Origin: Callaeas wilsoni
Lineage: Eukaryota; Chordata; Aves; Passeriformes; Callaeidae
Length of the DNA stretch: 64,000 nucleotides
Direction of reading: 5' to 3'
Assembly: GCA_013398955.1 (NCBI GenBank)
Contig: VWPU01018760.1
Span: 28,008 to 92,007 of the forward strand
Part shown: in pieces, positions 37,871 through 50,053 of the stretch
How the letters are laid out: every line of letters begins with the position of its first letter
Position numbering within the stretch: the stretch's first letter is position 1
Notes under the pieces: model-generated
The model's input: the letters and a program-made list of their open reading frames with translations, nothing else
Database searches by the model: none
What the model was told of the DNA's origin: nothing
Translations under genes and position numbers: made by a program

Positions 37871-40800
37871 AAGGAATCCTCTCCTAACTTAAACTTTTAA
37901 TTACCAAACTGCTTCACAAACTGAACTCTTCATAAACCTGATTTTTTTTTCTCACTTTCATTATATTACTTATAATTGTGTCTTCCTAAACCATATGGAT
38001 TTCCTGAAGTTGAAAAACCTTCAGCCTTTATATGCTATTAGTATATTGCTCTCTGTTTCCTACCACCTTTTCTCTGCAGTCACCTCTTGACAAAGCTGTG
38101 TATGCCTCACTTTTATACTCTGTCCCCACAAACCAATTTTGTCTCCCATGGTTTCCATCTGGATTATTTTTGCTGTTCCCTAAGTTTCTCCCAGGGTCTT
38201 TTTAGTAATATGAAATTCAGAACTGAAAGAATGTCAGCTGCCACCAACAAAGCTGTGTAAAGTGTTGTTCATACCTGGGAAGTCTTCCAGGGCAGAAAAC
38301 AAAATGCAGACATTAGAACTGACAAAAGTTACTGATAGTAATTAATGTGCTAACTGTATTACAACCATCTGAATCTTTGTCTTTCCAAATGGGTAGGTGT
38401 ATAAGAAAGTCATTTTCATTCCTAAAAAAACAAGAATGGTTTACCTGAGAAGTGACTTCTACCTACTTTCCTCAGAAAATCTATTCATTGATCTTTAACA
38501 TGTTCGGAGATAATTTTCCCAGTTTTACTCAGTTTTGTTTACTCTCATAAACTGAAATTATCTCTCATGACAAAAAGACAGTCTTCAATCACTGTCCCAC
38601 AATCTACTAAAATGTCCAAGATAGAATTTTAAAAGCTTGCAGATTCTTTAGAAACTGAACCAAAAATGCAGAAATTAATATGACACTACCACTATTTCAA
38701 CACAGGAACATACAAATGCTTTGTGGATTTTTAGAAATTGCCTGATCTCTGATGCTTCCCTTAGGAATTCATAAGCTTCAAGCTTTTGAAAACCACTGCA
38801 AGTATGAATAGTCCCATGAGGTAATTTAGAGCACCACCTTTTGCATCAAAAGACTGATACTTCAAAAATAGAGGTTCTCTGCTGTTTGAATATGTAAAAG
38901 AAGATACTCTGACCAGATTCCTTTTTTTTAAACTATATTTTCCTAAGATGCAACCTTCTTACCTCTGAAATTACTATTACTACTACTACTGTTACTGTTA
39001 GTCCAGAGCTAAACCTGGCATTTCTAAATCAGAATATTGCAGTGAAATCCATCCGAAGCCACATCTTTAAATTTATTCTCAGAATGAAAAAGCACTTATT
39101 GGAGCTCTATTATTAGATGCTCTCCCTGCTCTTGTCAATGGGTTGCAACATCTACTTTTAGGTGAAATTTAAGACACTGTTTTTCACCTGTGTGCTGAAT
39201 TGTCTTTCCTATCTGAGACACTGTTTTTCCAAGACACATTCCTGCATTTGTGACCTGCAGATACATTTCAGTTCAAACAGGAGAGGTACAATCAGCATTT
39301 TCTCTTTAAAGACATCTTCATTTTGACATTAATATCCTCCTATCCTCCTTTGGCACAGAATAACCAGAGACTGCGACTTCCTTCTATTTAAAGCAATCCT
39401 AGAGTAAGGAATTACCTTTAGGTTTTATTTAGCAATAATTTCTAATTTCAAAAATACCAGCTAATGATTATTTTTACAGGCAATAACCCAGGAAAGAGGT
39501 TAACACTTTGGCTTTGTGATTTTTCCTGTACTGTGCTCCTCACATAAACAATAGAGCTAATACTGGAACTCTTTTAAAAATGCAGGGAAATGATTAATTA
39601 ATGTGTCTATTAATTATTTGGGAAAAGGTGAAGTCCAAGGTGGCATATTCACAGATGTCAAAATAATTTAGGTTACTGAAAACCAGGAAGAACTGTGTGG
39701 AATTCCAGAGGCACTTTAAAAGATAGACAACTATGCTGCCTGACTGCAGTTAAAACTCTGTGTTAACAAAGGCATGTTAATGTACAGTGGGAGGGAAAAC
39801 ATTCAATATGATTTGAGCTGACGATACACCTTCATGAGCTCTAAGTGAATCGTAATCATTTGGGAGTGGGGCATAGGAGACATTGAGTCATTGTTGGCAT
39901 CTCCTTTAATATAATTATTAACTATTTGAGGGACTAACTTTTAAAATGTATTTTAAAATTGGGTTAAAATAATTCCTGAAAAATTATACGATGCCATCAG
40001 TTAGATTAGTTGGGCTTGCATTTACTGCTCATAAATCATTTTATTCCCCTTCTCATCTCTGTAATTTATTCACCTTTTTAACATCTGTTTTAAAATTTCA
40101 TTGGAAGATCTTCAAAGCAAGAGCTCCTCTGTGTTTGCACAGCATGCAGCCCAAAGGAATCTTATGCAGCCTGGAATCTTGTGGACACCAACACACCACA
40201 AATTAATGCATGCTACTGAGAGCCAGTTGTATGCTTTCATTTTGAATGTTGTGCTTAAGTCTAACCACCTCATTTAAAACAAATAATAAAGTAAAACTGG
40301 AAGGTGTTCAGAGAATGTAAATGCTAATATAATATTAGATTTTATAAAATGAGGGTTATTAAGCATCAAGATTCTTCCCTTTGGAGAGGAAACATATAAG
40401 AGACCAATGAAATAATGCATGCAAAGGCAAGAGCAAATTGTGAACTCTTATTCAGCCCCTTATTGCAAAAAAACCAACAGCCAATAAAACTGAAGGAACA
40501 TTAATGACCTAGAAAAGGAATTTCATCCTTGCCTTGTGTGAAGGGAAGCAGAAGAACTTACTGTGATAGATACAGTTGAACCCAACAGATCAAAAATGAA
40601 CAGAATGGAAGAGGGGCATTCAGTTGCGTGAAGATGGCACAAAGAGACATTTAACATGATCCAACAGTATCCTAAGAGGTCCATGTGGCAAATATGACAG
40701 AAAACCTAAAGGAGACATGTAGTGTGCTGAAAGCAGATGAAGACCACCAGGGACACTAAGGACATCTCCACAGAGTAAAAATTCCTTAAGGATAGGAAAC

Positions 40801-43800
40801 ATCATTCTTCAGTGTATTAACCAACAGGTGTCTGACTAAAATTAGCATAAACAATTACCTTCAAAGAAGGTTATTCTTACAGCTTTCTTTGACAGAGAGT
40901 CACCAGTGCCACGAACAATTTGTTCATGCAGTAGGTAGCACAGTACTCATATATGATTTCTTGGGTTTTCCCCGGTACCCTGACATGGGTTGCCCTCAAT
41001 TCATCTGGATTTTACTGCTTATCACACCTCATCACATAATTCTGAGCCCAATTTGTTACCAGAAAAGTAGAAAGTTATTTTTCCAAAAGGGAACTGAACT
41101 TAATGTTGCCATCAAGGATCTGAGTGCAGACCTTTTTTCAAAACCTACTGTGTCTCATACCATTTTTCATTTTTATTTTTCAAGCATAATTTTGGATATG
41201 GTTTGGTGTCCTTCATTGCACATAGAGATATCTGTTTCTTGAAAAATGGTATCTCAAATTCTTAGTCCCCAGCCTTCTTGTGATTTGAAGTTGAAGGGCG
41301 TAAGAGTTTTTTCCTTACAAACTCTACATGATCAGAAGCCTGCTCAGAATTTATTGTGATTATCAAGTCACTCACAACAGCAGGGCAGAGTGAAAGCACA
41401 TGCCTGTAAATATGGCCTCCTCAATGGGTACATAAGCAATCAGGAAAATAAGAGGTAATTTTATGCCTGAGAATTTTCCCCTTCAGTTTGCCACTCAGTC
41501 ATATTGGTAATGAGCAGTATCTTCTACACTCAATCTATACCTGTGCACTTAAAGCTTGTTTTATTTTTGCACACAAAGCCTACCTTTAACCCAGCTGTGC
41601 CAGTGGCTTCAAAGGAGCTGGAAAATCCTTTCAGAAACAGATTTAGGGAAGATCACTGGACATTACTGCAACAGAAGGAGGAATGGCATTTTCTGTCATT
41701 TGGGAAGTGTGGCAGCTTTGAGACTTTGATTTAACATGACCACAATCTAGCCTGTGTTGTCTTAATGGGAAATATATCACCGTCCTGATTTGTCCTGATA
41801 CAGTAGTCTCCGTTCTTTTGTTACTAGATCCTGAGCATACTATTCCAGTGAATGCCAGCAGGCAAGAATCACAGCATGAAATCAGCATGTGGCAAGTTCA
41901 AAACAAGCAAAAGATAATACTTCAATCAGTGAGCACGCAAGTGTTGGAACTCCTTGCCACAGGATTGCTGAAATGCAGAGCAAATCAAAAAGGAATCAGG
42001 AATTAATGCAAAGGAAAAAAAAATCAGAGCCCACTAAACACAGAGGTGTTACCTTTATCAAAGATCCTGATCTGAGAATGGTTGTAGCCTGAGAGAATAT
42101 CACTATATTTCTTCCCTGGTGCTATATTTTAACACAGGCATCCTCTGTGAACCTCTCTGAAACAAACCTTTCATCTCAACTTATGGTCTTTATATTTATC
42201 TGTAAAACTTAATTTTGGAAGCTGCTTAGGATTTTAAAAATCAGCACAAGTTTCAGGCAAAAAAATTTAATGCATATTTTCCAAATAAATATGTTTAATG
42301 AAGCTGTTTCACCAGTTGTGATCACTATTCTCTTTGTTTCCCTTTTGTGATCAACATTTGCTCTTTTTTCTTTCTCTATATATAACCTTTTATACTTTCA
42401 TTTGCAATCGATCTTTTCCTGAAAGTACATATTACTCACATAGTAAATCTCTCATTGTTTGTACAAGCCCTGTGTGCAGGCAGGCCTTGAACTCTGAAGT
42501 CCTGTAGGCATCGCAATTTGCATAGCAAATGATTGATGGTGACAAAATGTGATGTCATATTGGTTTTCTTCCAACTGCATTCATGCAAAAGCTTTGAGGA
42601 AAAAATGTTTCAATGGAAAAGTAACAAGAAAAAGAGTCCTTTAATAGCCATCATTAAATAGTGCTTCAGCACATTTCTTACTGTTTGATAACAGAATCCT
42701 AGAATTTAAGGAGAGATGGCAAGTACAGCTTACACAGAGAAAGTGCAGCAGTGAATTTTACCCTGTCTTGCAATGGGAAAATCCATCTCAGTTTCTAAGG
42801 GAAGGGCAGATAAGGTCTTACAGATACAAATCCTTACTCTTATGAAGACTAAAGAACTGAAAAGCCTGATGTTCTCAGTGGTGAGGAACATTCTTTCAAA
42901 CAGATACATTTTTTATTGAAAATTGCAGCAATTTCTGTAAAAGGGTTGTACATGATTTAGGCCCCAGCGATGAAAACAATTTTCATCCAATTTTATGAAA
43001 CTATAAACTAAAATCATGATTATGAAACAATTTCAAGAAATAAAGATATTTCAAAAATCTTGGTATGTCATTGCATAAATCTAAGGTGAATCAATCTGAT
43101 GAATGCTATGTCCAGGTCTGATTCTGCTGTCCATCTCAAAAAGATGGAAAATTTACATAGCGAGGTGAAAGAAACATCAAAGTCATTTCACATTAGATAT
43201 GGAGAAGTGGGAGCTTTCAGGGCACTTCCCTGAGAATGGGTTGAGGCCGGACAGGATGCCAGCCCACAGATCAGGATCAGGCCCAGTGACAGTAACCAGA
43301 ACTTCAGCATCTTGGACACAGAAAGTCCCTGAACCACAGACTGCTGGAAGTTGTAAATCTCTGTAACCTCTTCTGTTCATAAACACTCAGCAGTTGATAT
43401 CTGCCACTGCTGAAGACAGGGACAGCCCAAACCAGCCATCCTTACACTATATTCTTGTCATGAAAAAAAGATGGAGAAGGGATGGAAGTTGAGCACATGA
43501 CTCAATGCCTTGATTGGAAATGGCATCAGCTGGACTACACATCAGACAGAGAAGCCAGAATCATTTAAACGAGGCTGTCTGTTTTCCAGATGGAAAAGAC
43601 TGCCTTTATCTGGCCCTGGTGCAGTAAAATGTTAATTTTGCATACTTTTAATGCTGAAGTAGTCAGTTGGTTTAACCAGGGTGAGGTGATTAACTAGAGT
43701 GTGAAAAGGTACAAGAAAGGGAAGAAGAGCTTCTTAATGTTGTATAATGAAGTTATCCATCACGTTGCCACATAGGACAGCTCTTCTACACCTCAGTATA

Positions 43801-45625
43801 AAAATTGGCTGGCTCTAGAGAGATGATTTTACTTGAAGGTAAACAAATTAGTAGCTCGCTGAGATGACTGTAAGTCCTTTTCAAAAAATCACAGAATCAC
43901 TTTTCTATGGAAATAATTATTTACAACTAATTTAGTCTCTCATAATCTCCTCCTCATTTTCAAAGTCCATCTGTAAACAGTCACTGCTTATTCTTAGTAG
44001 CTAAATTACAATTCCATGGTTAGGAGACAGGGAGTACAAATGACTCCAGCATAGCCTTGTCTATCCAAAACAAGTTTGTGACCACCTTCTACAAACCAAA
44101 AGGTCTAAATTCAACTATCTGGCCCAAAGAACCTCTAGTTACAGAAGCAGAAAGGGATGTAGAGTAGGATATGGGAGGTAATGACAAGGAGATGGTTAGC
44201 AGGCATGTCCTTTTTCAAAAATTTCTCTTACCTTTCTTATCACAAAAAAAACCACAAATCATGTCTTTCCCAGAGTCTAAAACAGACATATAAATAAATA
44301 AAATCCTTCACATTAAGCTAATAGAGCAATGAGGAGCAAAGCAGCCATAAAGAAAGTAAATATCCTCATTATATAATTATAAAATTTATTTTCTGTAATA
44401 TTCCAAACATTTGCTTGAGTATAAAGCCATATTCCTCAAGGAGAATGTGTATGTTTATACATATTTTAGCAGCCACCTCTTAAAAGGCTTCAAAGGACGT
44501 CTCGTTGGGAGAGAAAAGAAATTTGCCCAAAATCTTCTGAAGCAATCATGCAATAAATGTGGTCCAGAACTGTTTCCAGAGAAAGCAAATCAAGGAGGCC
44601 CAGTGAATAGTTTCCAAAGCAGTCTGTTTAAATGACAGCAAGAGTCTTGGAATAAAGACTTCCAAAGAAAGGACAAATACTCCTGACCAGGAAAGGGGTG
44701 ATAAACAAGAGAAGATTAGTCTGATCTTCAAGATTGTAAGGAATCTACAAACCCTGATGAAAAGGAAGTCTTGATTGCAGAGTCTGTTTCAACTGTTAGA
44801 GAAGGCAAGTTACACTGGCAAAATACTCCACAACTGCACGAAGTGGAAGGTGTTCTTTCTATCATAATGGACAGAGACAGTTTGGGAACTGTTTATGTCA
44901 CCTAATGAACAGACAACTAGTGTCAAAAACTCTGTGGATAACTTATCAAAATTTTATTGAACAACTTTCTGCTTTCGGTGGTAGCAGCTCTGGGCAAGAT
45001 AATAAGCCATAATCCAGTATTGGCCAAAAAGGACCATATGTCTGTCATAGTCCTCAGACAAATTGTTAGGAGCCAAATATTCCTGGTGCTAAAATTTTAT
45101 AAAATACAGATGCCATCTGATATTAGGTATTGATAATGAGAATTTCCAAAGAGCAATTATTCACATTTAATTGGATTTATTCAAAGGCTTTTCTTTTCTC
45201 TTGCAATTTTAAAGTACATCCTTGATTTTTGCAAAAGAAGTCTAACGCAGCTATTAATAAACTAGCAAAAGTTGAAATAGTGTTGTGAAAATTACACACG
45301 CTGCAATGTAATCCACAACAGAGTATACAAGAAGGAAATTAAAGAAACAAGTAGCCCAGGAAATAATAATTTTTCAACATAAAGAAACTGGAATCTGTAG
45401 AATGGTGTATCTGTGTCTACAGAAATTAAACTCTAATGGTCACAGACTACATAAACAAATGACAGAAAGCAATGCCTGGGTTAGCAGTAGAGAGGAAGCC
45501 TCTGTCTTATTTATACAAATCATGGATCAAAGAATAGGGGATCAAGGGAAAGCAGGATGAAGTTTCTTTTATCTGGCCTATTTGCCAGATTGGTATAGAT
45601 ACAGTCCATGCTACTAGGACTTATT

Positions 45626-45650
45626 AAACAAACAAACAAACAAACAAAAA
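45626..45650. repeat. (AAAC)n microsatellite
   Basis: Five consecutive AAAC/CAAA units ending in an A-run. Confidence 0.9.
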
Positions 45651-45901
45651 ATCTAACTTGCAGTAAGCATTCAAGAGGTTTTCTCAATCTCCCTTCCAGG
45701 AGTTCTCTGTTATCTCTGAAATGTGCAAATAGATCTTTGTCTAAAGCGTTGGATTTGGGTAAACAACAAAGACTTAGAGAATGTAATGAGAGAGGGACCA
45801 AATGTTAGACAATATTCCAATTTCAGTTTCTTGGTCTTCTTGTTAGGTGCATATCACTAACCTAATCTAATTTGCTACTAGACACTTACAGGTGCAAAAG
45901 A

Positions 45902-45919
45902 TTTTTTTTTTTTTTTTTT
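45902..45919. repeat. Poly(T) tract, 18 T
   Basis: An uninterrupted homopolymer. No retroposon body was recognised next to it. Confidence 0.95.
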
Positions 45920-46411
45920 CTGTCTACATACTAGGTATTTCTAATTTTTGAAGCATTTGCAGTAATGTCAGTTTTAGAAACTGCACCCAGGTTTGCTTTC
46001 AGTTTAGGGGAGGTTTCTTTCAGTTTAAGGCAGACTATATTTTCAAGGAATGATTAAAATTTTCTGAGAATTTCCGTAAAAGATTAACTCATTTAAATTG
46101 CTTTTAAGTCAGTTGCCTTCTAAAACTTTTAGATCAGTGTGTTCAAAGACTGAGATGAAAAGTAGTCTTTCCTTTATATATATTTTTTCCTTATATCTAA
46201 TTCCTCGATTATTTCTGGATTTCAGAATAGAGAACTCTTCTGCCACACAACTCTCCAGTCTACCTTTCTTCTATCTCTCTGCAGACTCTGCAGATACTTA
46301 GAGTGCTCAATATAACTGTTGTAAATCAGGCTGCATTTACATGGATTAAGTGAAAAGTTCCCTGAAAGGACCAGTTCAGTTCTACCTCTACTCTCAAGGT
46401 TTCCAATATGC

Positions 46412-46430
46412 AAAAAAAAAAAAAAAAAAA
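46412..46430. repeat. Poly(A) tract, 19 A
   Basis: An uninterrupted homopolymer about 490 bp after the poly(T) tract. No retroposon body was recognised. Confidence 0.95.
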
Positions 46431-47338
46431 TACTGTAGTATTTCTACCTTGGTATTGAAATCTGAATGTTTTGACTGAGGGACATTATTGGCATATGTTT
46501 GATCAGACTCACAGAAGACTTGAGTTTGTGTTCCTATCCTGCTCTTTTGGAGTTGAATCTTTCACCACAAATTGCTCTGTTTTACCTGCAGCAGGGAAGA
46601 TTGCAAGAGTTTTTTTCTTCTGTATCTACTGTCTATATCTACTGACTTATTATAAGCGAAGATCAAATCTTACATCGCTTTTCTATTTGTTAAATCTGTA
46701 AATGAAATTGCCTTCCTAAACATCAGTTATGCATCCCTTTCTGCAAACACTGGCATAGGGAAATTAGTTCCATCCCTTGACAGATAAAAGATTTAAGAGC
46801 TTTCACCAAAAAAGTGACCTAGTCAAAGAGATGCTGAGCATCAGCTGTGACTGACCAGAGTGGAAGCTGCTGTTACTCAGAAACTCTGGAAAACTTCTAT
46901 GGGTTCCTAAATGTGTATTTTGACTCCTGGTTTGGTTCAACAGCTAAAGAAAGAATTAACGCTGACAGATTCCCAAAGAGATATTGCTGCCAGAAGGACA
47001 ATTTCCTCTAGACTGGTTAACAGCAGCCCAACTAAATCTGTCTTCAATGGAAGTTTTAAAAACGAGATCATGAATGCTGTGTTGGGGCAAATACTCTCAA
47101 TAATCTTGGCAGTCAAGAAAGGGGAAAGAAAAGCAGAATCTGGAAGAAACATGGGAATGGCTATTCGGAAATAGAACTACAGTATATCCATCAAGTGTCC
47201 TGTTTCTAACACTGACTAGTACCATCTGCTGCAGAGGAAGACTAAAAAACTCTCTCTTAAACCAGCTCGAGTTGGCTTATGCCCTAAGACATGACAGGTT
47301 TTGTCTTTACAAATCTTGCGGGTTGATAAAGTAAGAAG

Positions 47339-47459
47339 AAAGATCCTGGGCATTTTATCTACCAATAGAACTTCCCCTCTTCTCTAGAATCCTGAAAGTG
47401 TGGGGAAAGATTCTGGGCATTTTATTTACCTGTAGAACTGCCCTTCTCTGGAATCCTGA
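47339..47459. repeat. Imperfect tandem duplication of about 57 bp
   Basis: Copy 1 spans 47339-47395 and copy 2 spans 47406-47459. Both start AAAGAT(C/T)CTGGGCATTTTAT and end (A/G)GAATCCTGA, with a few substitutions and a 3-base length difference. A 10-base spacer separates them. The copies are of similar age to a local slippage or unequal-crossover event and belong to no repeat family I recognise. Confidence 0.9.
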
Positions 47460-49280
47460 TCAATGATGGTATAAAAGCCAGACTGCAATTTATGTGTTTA
47501 AAAGTGTTTTGGAACAGGCCATATAATTTTACTTATTTCATCCATTGCTAACTCTATGAAGTTAAACCCAGTAGGGGAAACAAAACCAAATTGATTACAT
47601 GCACGGAACGTGTACCACATACACAGGTCTATATAGGACTAACACAAACCTTTACTTCCAAGGAAAAGAAAAATATTAGGCTTCCATGGGACCTTTGATG
47701 GAATTCAGCTGCACTGGGACATGGTTCTGCAGTGCACATGTAAAAAAGAAAGAAGTGTTTGGTGTGAATGTGCTAGGACTTCATCTGTCTTGCTATTTTT
47801 TACCATAAACCTTTTTTTTATCATCTTCTGGGAAACGTCTTCAAAGTTCTATTTTAGCCAAGCTTCTATATTAGGCTGCTTTAAGTTCCCTCTAGCATTT
47901 ACTCTGTAGTGTCATCTCTAGTTGGGAATGCCGTCATTTGCTGGAAGGTAAGTTCTTTGAACTTGATTTTGAAGATAAACAATATTCTTCTCATTCAGCT
48001 TTCCAAAGCATTTCAAAATAGCTTCCAGATCTAAAGTAATGAACAATTACTATCCTTAGTGGAATTCACTAATTGCATGATTCACATGTAACACAAGAAA
48101 CAGTCTTTATTTGTATTGTTAAAATTGACTTTCTTTCTTTCTTTTTCCTAGTTCTATCTATAAAATATTCAATTGTAAATTGTACTATTCATCAAATTTA
48201 CCTTGGCATGTGGACTTTTGTGCAAATAATGAAACAACAAAAAGGAAAAGTGGCATTCAACATTTTAAAAAATTATCATTATCCTGCTTCTCAGTGAGTT
48301 ACATGCAGATTTTTAGTGCAATCAAGGCAAGATGAGGAAACACACATGGCTCAATGAAAGAAAGAAATAAAAGGACAAAGGAATTGGGACTGGGCTCCTG
48401 AACTGCAGTTTTAATGACTGCATTTTTATAAATTCATAAATGTTCGCTCTGCCTATCTCTTTTGGTAATTCTGAAGTACCTTCGCAAAGCTGATCTGAGT
48501 GAGTTTAAGTACTCTAAACTGCAGGTGAGTGGTGCTGGGGGTTGTTTAGCTAGCAAGCCACAGCACTTTGTAATTCCAGGAAAAAAATGATGGATTAGAG
48601 AGCCTTATACATTTATCAGTGATTACTGAAGCTAGGATCCTTTAAAGTAAATATATTTCATTAAGTAGGTGTGAAAAAAAATTGCCTTTGGTTTTGCTAC
48701 TGCTTCTGCACAGAGGTCAACTACTACAGTCACATGACCCTCAATTTGCTCAAAAAAAAAAGTTATTTAGGAACACATATCTCAAGGGCCAGCACAACAC
48801 AGACCAGAAGGACAAGCTGCCCTCCCAGTCTTCCTGTGACCCTCTCTGCTTTCAGCATCGACTGTGGTTCCTCCATCTGCCTTTTCCCAGCAGTGTAACT
48901 CACATAAAATATTTTAAATAGGAAAAATTTGGATTCCTAAGTGCTACTTACATTTATGGAGTCTTCAGCATCTATCTATAGCTTTTTCTTTTTCAGATCT
49001 TCTCAGGTTTTACTCCGCGGTGCTTTCTGTTTCAAATCTTTTAAGTTTCATGAAAGAGCAGTCAGCTGGGATTGATGTTTCCAGTAAGTCCTCCTCACAA
49101 ATGCTTGGCAAGCCTAGAAAGCACTGTCTGAGGCCCAGGAGCTCACAGAGTTAGGAGATCTTACTGTACATATCAGTGTAAGGTGATTATCTGACTTTGG
49201 GTAAGAAAACCTGATGAAAAATTGCAAGTCAACAATAGTCACACGGGGAATCCTAAAATAGATTTAGGCTGCTCAAGGTT
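47460..49280. other. Gene-desert segment without a recognisable gene
   Basis: AT-rich unique DNA with chance-length open frames. No supported feature. Confidence 0.5.
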
Positions 49281-50053
49281 TTAATAGTTGGTTAAAGCTA
49301 GAAGTGACAGTGGGAGAAAAAGCAAGAGACCAGCTGAGCTCCCACTTTCAAGCCCGGGCAAGCCCCAGGGTGCCTGCACTTTGGTAATGGGAGGGACAGA
49401 TTTTCTCACGCTTGTCCACTCAGACGTCTTCATTTGGCTGACCACGAGTAGCCAGCAGCTGGCACCGCCACCTGGCCAAATTGGCAACAGCCATCCTTTC
49501 ATACTTTAGCAGCTTGGAGCATCTGGAAATGCCTGCAGTGCCATGGGCTGTCATTGACCTTTGTCTCCATTGTGTCGCCTCGGGTGAAGTTTCCTCCAGG
49601 TGACGCGCAACAGCTGCAGTAGCCAGCTCCACCAATGTCACTCCTGGCTCTGCTACGTCTCCGAACATGCTGGGGTTGAGTGTGGTGCTGACATTTTCTT
49701 GGTTCCTGGAAAAGCAGTTCTTGTCCTGCTCTGCTCCTCTTCCAGCTGAAAAGATAGGCTGGCATAGGAACAGAGCACGATGGGGAGCCTTGTGCAAGGC
49801 CTGGAATGTCAAGCAGGACATGCTCTCTGGGGACACATGCAGCTGCAGGTGTCTGCTCTTTTTCTTTCACCTCCCACAGTTGCCTCTGGATATGGGCAAA
49901 GGCAGGAAACTGAGTCCTCCTCCCAGGGCAGGCTCTTCCTTCAGCATTAATGAGGATTTTGCAGAAATCCCTCATCTCCCACTGCCTGTGTCCTTAGGAC
50001 TGATCTGTACCTGCTATGAAATCAGATGCTTGGGACAGGAGGTGGAGTGTTAA
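49281..50053. other. GC-richer patch with overlapping open frames, unidentified
   Basis: About 770 bp of GC-richer sequence with moderately long frames on both strands (138 codons at 49420-49836 minus; 158 codons at 49499-49975 minus; 128 codons at 49667-50053 plus). The overlapping frames argue against one coding frame. I see no domain, signal peptide or flanking splice pattern that decides between them. A long-RNA exon, an old processed pseudogene or an unclassified repeat are all possible. Confidence 0.35.

Larger units (their letters stand above)
37871..47338. other. Gene-desert segment without a recognisable gene
   Basis: No gene seen. Notable content: a TTAATTAATGTG/CTATTAATTATTTG homeodomain-type cluster at about 39590-39620; an octamer ATTTGCAT (42516-42523) seven bases before a PBX/HOX-type TGATTGAT (42530-42537); an AAAC microsatellite; a T18 run and an A19 run about 490 bp apart (45902-46430). 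Otherwise it is AT-rich unique DNA. Confidence 0.5.
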
